DNA of 34,940 nucleotides from Mageeibacillus sp. UBA3708. Its GTDB lineage: Bacteria > Bacillota > Clostridia > Saccharofermentanales > Saccharofermentanaceae. The position numbers and the translations under genes are program-made. Location: assembly GCA_002371375.1 (NCBI GenBank), contig DFIB01000029.1, positions 1-34,940 on the forward strand. The letters run 5' to 3'. Below, piece after piece: positions 29,674 to 34,940 of the stretch; position 1 is the first letter of the stretch, and each line of letters opens with the position of its first letter. The notes beneath the pieces are model-generated. The model was not told the DNA's origin. It did no database searches and saw only the letters and a program-made list of their open reading frames with translations.

Positions 29674-30835
29674 GAGTTTTTTCAGACTTCTCAGGCGCAA
29701 TGCGACGGGAATTGTCATCTACGCATGTATATTTGTGGTAATGCTTGTTCTTCTGTTTTTTGTCGCAAGGATCAATCCCCAGTCAGATACCGAGTTCAGC
29801 AGAACAAACCATATCAGCTATATCGACAACGATAATTCTGCCCTGAGCAGAGGACTGATAAAGTATCTGTCGCTCAATAATGAATTGTCTGACTTCTCAG
29901 ATAAGTCAGAATCATCAATACTCGATATCGTTTTCTTCGGGATCAGCGAGTATCATATGACGATCGACAAGGGATTCGCAGAGGAAATCAACAGCGGGAA
30001 AGACAGCAGGATATCATATAAGACGAATTTTGAGATGTCCGGGGTAGTATTCGGAATCAACGGGACAGTCAACAATTACATCAATGCATACAGGGACTTT
30101 AAGCTGCTTGGAGCAAGTGATGAGGAAGCGGCAAAGAAGGCAGCTGAGCTCCTCTCTGATGAGACATCCGTTAAGGTTGTTACGGACGACACAAAGCCGA
30201 AGGCATCCTCAGACGAGATAGTCGTCTCACAGATAAATCAGTTTTTCTCTTATCTGGCTTTGGGATTCCTGGCACTTGGTGTAGGTCATACGATTATTGC
30301 CAACAATGATATCGAAGTCGGCAAAAGGATCGATGCATCACCGGTGACGCGCAGAAAGATCAGTTTTGCAAATACGGCAGGATTAATAACTGCAGGTGTT
30401 TTTATCTGGCTGCTGTTCATCGTCATCAACATCGTCTTCGGTGCAAAGACCAAGGTCTTCACGGAGTACTGGTGGGTAATAATGATCAATTCTTTCCTTA
30501 CAATGCTGGTTTGCTGTGCCATCGCTTCAGTGATCACATCATTCGGCATCAACAGCAATACACTGTCGATGATCACTAATATAGTAAGTCTGTCGATGTC
30601 TTTCATCAGCGGCGTATTTGTTCCGCAGTGGCTTCTGGGAGATGGAGTGCTCACGGTGGCAAGGTTCCTGCCCTTCTACTGGTCGGTCTATGCAAACAAC
30701 ATGACGTATGCACCGAGCGGAGTGGCTTTCGATATGCATGAGCTCATGGTATGCTTCGGTATACAGATACTCTATGCGGCAGCGCTGGCACTCGTGGCTG
30801 CCTTCATCAAGAACTCCAGATTATCGAGGGTATGA
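29660..30835 (+). CDS. ABC-2 type exporter permease, subunit 2
   Basis: The 391-residue protein repeats the layout of the first permease: an N-terminal helix (GIVIYACIFVVMLVLLFFVA), an external domain to about residue 190 (ISYIDNDNSALSRGLIKYLS), and six C-terminal helices. GGAGG before ATG 29660 lies inside the end of the previous gene. It ends 12 nt before the histidine kinase. The segment ASPVTRRKISFANTAGLI is the cytoplasmic coupling region that contacts the ATPase. Confidence 0.85.
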   Translation: MHLYKSFFRLLRRNATGIVIYACIFVVMLVLLFFVARINPQSDTEFSRTNHISYIDNDNSALSRGLIKYLSLNNELSDFSDKSESSILDIVFFGISEYHMTIDKGFAEEINSGKDSRISYKTNFEMSGVVFGINGTVNNYINAYRDFKLLGASDEEAAKKAAELLSDETSVKVVTDDTKPKASSDEIVVSQINQFFSYLALGFLALGVGHTIIANNDIEVGKRIDASPVTRRKISFANTAGLITAGVFIWLLFIVINIVFGAKTKVFTEYWWVIMINSFLTMLVCCAIASVITSFGINSNTLSMITNIVSLSMSFISGVFVPQWLLGDGVLTVARFLPFYWSVYANNMTYAPSGVAFDMHELMVCFGIQILYAAALALVAAFIKNSRLSRV

Positions 30836-30847
30836 TATACTTTACCC

Positions 30848-31987
30848 ATGAGATGGAGACTAACGGATAAGCTGATTATATTTGCGGTCTGCGTACTGCA
30901 GATATTCCTGACGGATCTCGGCGAAAGCGCGGATCTTGTAGTGGCATGGATACTCGTTATGGTTATCATCTTATTCGCGACTGAACTTAAGAATGATATT
31001 ATCCTGGCAACGGGCGCAGCTGTCATCGCATTGGCAGCCGCGCCCTTTATGCCGGGTGTGACAGCTTCTTTCCCCATGGCTGTTTACGGCCTGGCGGCGG
31101 CCCGGATGAGTGAGAAGAGATTACCCGATATTGCCTTGAGAGTGATCCTCTGCCTGTGCATGATAGCCGAGGTGTATTATCTGACAAATGACACCATAAA
31201 GGTGCTGACATCCGTGCTCATCATGACGATCGCGGGATACCTCGCACTCAGAACCTCCACTGCTGTCCGCAATGAGGCAGTCCTGAGGAGCAAATTTGAC
31301 GATGCCAGACAGGATTCTCTCGACGCCAGAAGGCTCGGCGAGGAGATAATGAAGAATGCCGATAATGAAATCTATATGGCGCGTCTTAAGGAACGCAACA
31401 GGATTGCCAGAGAGATCCACGACAACGTCGGTCACATGATCACCAGGGTCATCGTGCAGATGCAGGCGATTAAGATCATCAACAAAGATGAGAAGGTGGC
31501 AAAACAGCTCGATTCTGTAAGTGAGACACTTGACCTGGCAATGACCGGTATACGGAGAAGCGTTCACGAACTCCACGATGATTCCATAGATCTGTCGATC
31601 GCAATAAGTGATATCGTAAAGACAATTCCGGATAGTATCGATGTTGATGTGAAGACATCTATCGAATCACCTGCCGATAATAACACAAAGAGCGCCATTC
31701 TGGGTATAATCAAAGAGGCAGTGACCAACATTTCAAAATACAGCAAGGGCGACAAAGCCTTGGTCGAAGTGGTGGAGAATAACTCCTTCTGGAGGATTAA
31801 GGTCAGGGATAACGGCAGTAATCCCGACAGGGAATATGTCCTTACCGGAGACTACATGGCATCAGGCGGTCTCGGGCTCAAGAACATTGCTTCGAGAGCC
31901 GGTGCAGCCGGCGGAAGGGCGACCGTGAGAAGCGGCGCTGACGGATTTGAAGTCATTGCAACACTGCCGAAGAAAGGGGTTCAATAA
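30848..31987 (+). CDS. NarL-type sensor histidine kinase
   Basis: The 379-residue protein has about five N-terminal membrane helices (to residue 138), a coiled linker, a HisKA_3 dimerisation motif ERNRIAREIHDNVGH with phospho-acceptor His191, and an HATPase domain: EAVTNISKYSKG (N box), VRDNGS (G1) and GGLGLKNIASRA (G2). It has no large external sensor domain, so it probably senses in or near the membrane, like kinases paired with ABC exporters. The ribosome binding site is weak. Its stop overlaps the regulator start (TAATG). Confidence 0.92.
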   Translation: MRWRLTDKLIIFAVCVLQIFLTDLGESADLVVAWILVMVIILFATELKNDIILATGAAVIALAAAPFMPGVTASFPMAVYGLAAARMSEKRLPDIALRVILCLCMIAEVYYLTNDTIKVLTSVLIMTIAGYLALRTSTAVRNEAVLRSKFDDARQDSLDARRLGEEIMKNADNEIYMARLKERNRIAREIHDNVGHMITRVIVQMQAIKIINKDEKVAKQLDSVSETLDLAMTGIRRSVHELHDDSIDLSIAISDIVKTIPDSIDVDVKTSIESPADNNTKSAILGIIKEAVTNISKYSKGDKALVEVVENNSFWRIKVRDNGSNPDREYVLTGDYMASGGLGLKNIASRAGAAGGRATVRSGADGFEVIATLPKKGVQ

Positions 31988-32616
31988 TGATTCGTGTTCT
32001 GATCGTGGACGACGACCCGCTGGTATCGGAGTCACTTAAGATAATACTTGATTCGGAGGACGATATAGAAGTTGTAGCGGCACTGTCTTCCGGGGCAGAA
32101 GCCGTAGACTGCGCTTCCCGGGAGAAGCCGGATGTTACCGTTATGGACATCAGGATGGACGGCATGAACGGGCTTACTGCAGCAGAGAGGATCCTCGCGA
32201 ATGATCCCGGAGCGAAGATAATATTCCTGACGACTTTCCTCGATGATGAATATATCAACAGAGCACTTAAGTTAGGTGCCAGAGGCTATATCATCAAGCA
32301 GGATGCGGCAGCTCTGGCAACGGGTGTCAGAGCTGTGAATGACGGGCAGAGCGTATTCGGAGGCAAGATAGTCGACAGGCTTCCCGATCTGCTCAACCGC
32401 AAGGAGAAATTCGACTATGAGGAGTTCGGAATAACGGATAAGGAGAGGCAGCTTATCGAACTTGTGGCTGACGGCCTGTCCAATAAGGAGATAGCGGAGA
32501 AGATGTTCCTGAGTGACGGCACTGTCAGGAATCTCATGAGTTCCGTTCTGGCAAAGCTCGATCTGAGGGACAGGACTCAGCTGGCGTGCTTTTATTATCA
32601 GAAGATCAGAGTGTGA
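31987..32616 (+). CDS. NarL/LuxR-type response regulator
   Basis: The 209-residue protein has a receiver domain with Asp8/Asp9 in VDDDP, phospho-acceptor Asp54 in VMDIRMDG, Thr in FLTTF and Lys in YIIKQD, then a LuxR-type helix-turn-helix (GLSNKEIAEKMFLSDGTVRNLMSSVLAKL). Partner of the kinase just before it. It likely controls the exporter operon it belongs to, perhaps through the palindrome at 27456; that is inference. Confidence 0.95.
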   Translation: MIRVLIVDDDPLVSESLKIILDSEDDIEVVAALSSGAEAVDCASREKPDVTVMDIRMDGMNGLTAAERILANDPGAKIIFLTTFLDDEYINRALKLGARGYIIKQDAAALATGVRAVNDGQSVFGGKIVDRLPDLLNRKEKFDYEEFGITDKERQLIELVADGLSNKEIAEKMFLSDGTVRNLMSSVLAKLDLRDRTQLACFYYQKIRV

Positions 32617-32765
32617 GGAGCTGAGTGGCCGGATCAGCTGCAGCCGGCGCTGTCAGACTGTACACTACCCTAATGTATCCGCAAACCTTCACGGAAAGCC
32701 GGTCAGTTCATAGATCTTTTGTGCTACAATTAATCAAGCAACATCACTATTCGGAGGTCATTCTC

Positions 32766-33431
32766 ATGAGTGGTATCACGGCAGTAGTTACGGGCAGTAC
32801 GAAGGGCATCGGCAAGGCTGTCGCCGACATGCTGGAGAAGAGAGGAATGACGGTCATCAGAGCCGACAGGTCGGTGGCTGATCTCAGGGACATAGACAGC
32901 ATAACGAGAGCATACAGTGAGATAGCAAAGACCCACAAGCCTGCAATACTTGTCAATGCCGCAGGCTGCGCATACTATGGCCTTCACGAGAATATCACGC
33001 CCAAGCAGATCAAGGAGATGTGCGATGTTAATCTCACGTCTCCGCTGATAATAACAAATCTTCTTCTCCCGTCGATCAGGGAGCAGAAGGGATTCATAAT
33101 CAACATCTCATCGGTATCGGCTGTCAATGTTAATACCCACGGGGCTGCATACGGCGCGACCAAATCAGGTCTCGACAGCTTCGGAAGGTCTCTCTGGGCA
33201 GAAGTTCGTAAGCACGGCGTCAGGGTGGTCAACATAAGGCCTGACATGACGAGGACGGAGCTGTACAGGAACGCTGATTTCGAGGCGAGCGGAGATGCGG
33301 GTGCAGCACTCGATCCCGATGATGTGGCAAATGCAGTATCGGATGTTCTCGACATGAAGGAGGGGGCAGTCATTACTGAAATGACGATAACGCCCCAGTT
33401 CGTAAGGATACAGAAGAAGGGTCAGAAGTGA
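32766..33431 (+). CDS. short-chain dehydrogenase/reductase
   Basis: ATG 32766, behind CGGAGGT, gives 221 residues. TGSTKGIG (9-16) binds the cofactor, NAAG (63-66) is the structural motif, and Ser115, Tyr128 and Lys132 (YGATK) form the catalytic set. Arg31 after the second strand suggests NADP(H). The substrate is unknown. A TACAAT at 32725-32730 may be its -10 box. The 149-nt gap after the response regulator shows no clear terminator. The next gene starts within its stop codon (TGATG), so it is co-transcribed with a GH2 glycosidase and might act on a sugar or aglycone. Confidence 0.9.
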   Translation: MSGITAVVTGSTKGIGKAVADMLEKRGMTVIRADRSVADLRDIDSITRAYSEIAKTHKPAILVNAAGCAYYGLHENITPKQIKEMCDVNLTSPLIITNLLLPSIREQKGFIINISSVSAVNVNTHGAAYGATKSGLDSFGRSLWAEVRKHGVRVVNIRPDMTRTELYRNADFEASGDAGAALDPDDVANAVSDVLDMKEGAVITEMTITPQFVRIQKKGQK

Positions 33432-34940
33432 TGCGGATAGACATTAATAACGGATGGTTTTGGGCTCCGTCCGGGGATGTGGAGCCGGTGCCGGTCAGGA
33501 TACCTCATACGGTCAAGGTTACGCCCTTGAATTATTATGATGCTCACGAATACCAGATGGTGTCTTACTACAAGAGGACGCTGGAGGTGCCGGAGGAGTG
33601 GAGAGGCAAGAGGGTATTTGTTACTTTCGATGCGGTCGCACATGAGGCGGAGGTGTCTGTCAACGGGACTTTGGCGGCAACGCACAGGTGCGGATATACG
33701 GCGTTTACGGTCGAGCTAACGGAGTATCTCAGGTATGGAGGGGAGAACTTACTGGAAGTTAAATGCGACAGCCGTGAGACACTCAATATCCCGCCGTTCG
33801 GTTTTGTCATTGACTACATGACGTACGGCGGCATCTACAGGGAAGTGCATCTTGATGTGAAGGAGAAGGATCATATCAGGGATGTTTTTGTGAGAGCCGG
33901 CATGGACAAGCGCGTGAAGATCACGACTGAGGCAGAGGGCGGGGGAGATCTGTCCGTGAGGATAAGGAGCCTTAAGTCGGGGAGGATTGTTTTCGAGGGG
34001 AAGTGTGAGGAAGAGGCCGAGATAATCGTAACGGAAGGCAAGCTGTGGACCCTTGAGAAGCCCAGGCTGTATGAGCTGACCGTGACTCTTGCCCGGGACG
34101 GCGTGGTGAAGGATGAATATGTTACGAGGTTCGGGTTCAGGACGGCTGAGTTCCGGACGGACGGCTTCTACCTGAACGGCGTGAGGACAAAACTCCGCGG
34201 GCTCAACCGCCATCAGAGCTGGCCATATGCGGGATACGCGATGCCGAAGTCTATGCAGAGGCTTGATGCGGACATCCTCCGCAATGAACTTGGCCTTAAT
34301 GCGGTGAGGACGTCGCATTATCCCCAGTCACATCACTTTATCGACAGGTGTGATGAGCTGGGTCTTCTGGTCTTTACGGAGATCCCGGGCTGGCAGAACA
34401 TAGGTGATGAGGAATGGAAGGAGCAGGCGGTAGTCAACACCGGCGAGATGGTAAGGCAGTACCGCAACCATCCATCGATAATACTGTGGGGAGTTAGGAT
34501 CAATGAGTCCGTGGACTGTGACGAGTTGTACAGACTCACGAATAAGACTGCTCACGAACTTGATGATTCGCGCCAGACATCCGGCGTCAGATATCTCAAG
34601 AACAGCTCGCTCCTGGAGGATGTCTATGCCTATAACGATTTCAGCCACAGCGGCAAAAATGCCGGGTGCGAGAAGAAGAAGGATGTCACGTCAGATGTCA
34701 ACAAGCCCTACCTGATAAGCGAGTATAACGGTCATATGTTCCCGACGAAGGCCTTTGACAGTGAACTGCACAGGCAGGAACACGCACTGAGGCACTGCAA
34801 TGTTCTCGACAGCGTTGCCGGAGAGGATGACATTGCAGGTTCATTCGGCTGGTGCATGTTCGATTACAACACGCATAAGGACTTCGGATCCGGCGACAGG
34901 ATATGCTATCACGGTGTCATGGATATGTTCAGGAATCCCA
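33431..34940 (+). CDS. glycoside hydrolase family 2 protein (beta-galactosidase/glucuronidase type), 3' end outside window
   Basis: Open from ATG 33431 to the window end (503 residues seen). It shows the GH2 order: N-terminal sugar-binding jelly roll (VSYYKRTLEVPEEWRGKRVF...VSVNGTL...GGIYREV), an immunoglobulin-like domain around residues 155-240, then the catalytic barrel with FRTDGFYLNG..LRGLNRHQ, AVRTSHYPQS, the acid/base Glu359 in WGVRINES, and the nucleophile Glu431 in ISEYNGH. No signal peptide, so cytosolic. INES instead of the usual GNE suggests a less common subgroup. Substrate likely a beta-galactoside, beta-glucuronide or similar. Confidence 0.9.
   Translation, partial: MRIDINNGWFWAPSGDVEPVPVRIPHTVKVTPLNYYDAHEYQMVSYYKRTLEVPEEWRGKRVFVTFDAVAHEAEVSVNGTLAATHRCGYTAFTVELTEYLRYGGENLLEVKCDSRETLNIPPFGFVIDYMTYGGIYREVHLDVKEKDHIRDVFVRAGMDKRVKITTEAEGGGDLSVRIRSLKSGRIVFEGKCEEEAEIIVTEGKLWTLEKPRLYELTVTLARDGVVKDEYVTRFGFRTAEFRTDGFYLNGVRTKLRGLNRHQSWPYAGYAMPKSMQRLDADILRNELGLNAVRTSHYPQSHHFIDRCDELGLLVFTEIPGWQNIGDEEWKEQAVVNTGEMVRQYRNHPSIILWGVRINESVDCDELYRLTNKTAHELDDSRQTSGVRYLKNSSLLEDVYAYNDFSHSGKNAGCEKKKDVTSDVNKPYLISEYNGHMFPTKAFDSELHRQEHALRHCNVLDSVAGEDDIAGSFGWCMFDYNTHKDFGSGDRICYHGVMDMFRNP

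Overview
The window looks like chromosomal DNA of an anaerobic Clostridia-type Bacillota. This is inferred from the gene families: a CymR/IscR-like Rrf2 regulator, NifS/NifU, MccA/MccB, MetNIQ, a YtrA-type GntR operon, an SPL-family radical SAM protein, YitT, FucO- and YqhD-like iron alcohol dehydrogenases. Frequent GTG/TTG starts and strong AGGAGG-type ribosome binding sites fit. No species can be named. No rRNA, tRNA, CRISPR array, phage gene or transposase gene was seen.

Layout. 1-1.1 kb: the end of an alpha/beta hydrolase gene, a lipoprotein signal joined to an aldo/keto reductase tail (probable remnant), and a cyclophilin-like lipoprotein. 1.1-2.4 kb: a MarR regulator and an alpha/beta hydrolase in one minus-strand operon with a perfect palindromic operator. 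2.5-4.1 kb: an ABC-type ATPase and two tandem paralogous small proteins. 4.3-5.8 kb: an EamA transporter overlapping a small membrane protein. 5.8-8.3 kb: a minus-strand CPBP protease / GntR / DUF5808 operon with a clear promoter and operator. 8.4-9.5 kb: fucO.

9.5-23.7 kb is the most interesting part. It holds a sulfur and iron-sulfur regulon: rrf2, nifS-nifU, mccB-mccA-metN-metI, then a separate metQ followed closely by a YqhD-like dehydrogenase, an AhpD-like protein and an SGNH hydrolase. Three plus-strand promoters carry a 17-bp palindrome of form CCTA-N9-TAGG overlapping the -35 box, and the rrf2 promoter has a 16-bp version, which suggests one Rrf2 regulon. Two of these promoters, before mccB and before metQ, are followed by a short leader ORF not obvious as a gene (MRYMCCRMY... 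and MFIMCCRMLY...), with paired Cys codons and mutually exclusive antiterminator and terminator hairpins. They look like cysteine-responsive ribosome-mediated attenuators. Logic inferred: low cysteine or Fe-S status turns on methionine uptake (MetNIQ), conversion of homocysteine to cysteine (MccA, MccB), and sulfur delivery to Fe-S clusters (NifS, NifU).

The same region contains three large non-coding intervals (9522-10559, 16648-17952, 23082-23688) built from one family of modular repeats. Each begins with a ~115-bp hairpin element only 3-6 nt after the stop codon of the preceding gene. Intervals one and two share a long inverted repeat that flanks the rrf2-metI block. A lipoprotein-anchored class V PLP enzyme (21540-23081) lies just before the third interval.

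23.7-34.9 kb: YitT protein and trpS (minus strand); a nucleoside phosphorylase-like protein overlapping an SPL-family radical SAM protein; an ABC exporter (ATPase plus two permeases) with a NarL-type histidine kinase and response regulator in one operon; an SDR; and a glycoside hydrolase family 2 gene running off the window end.
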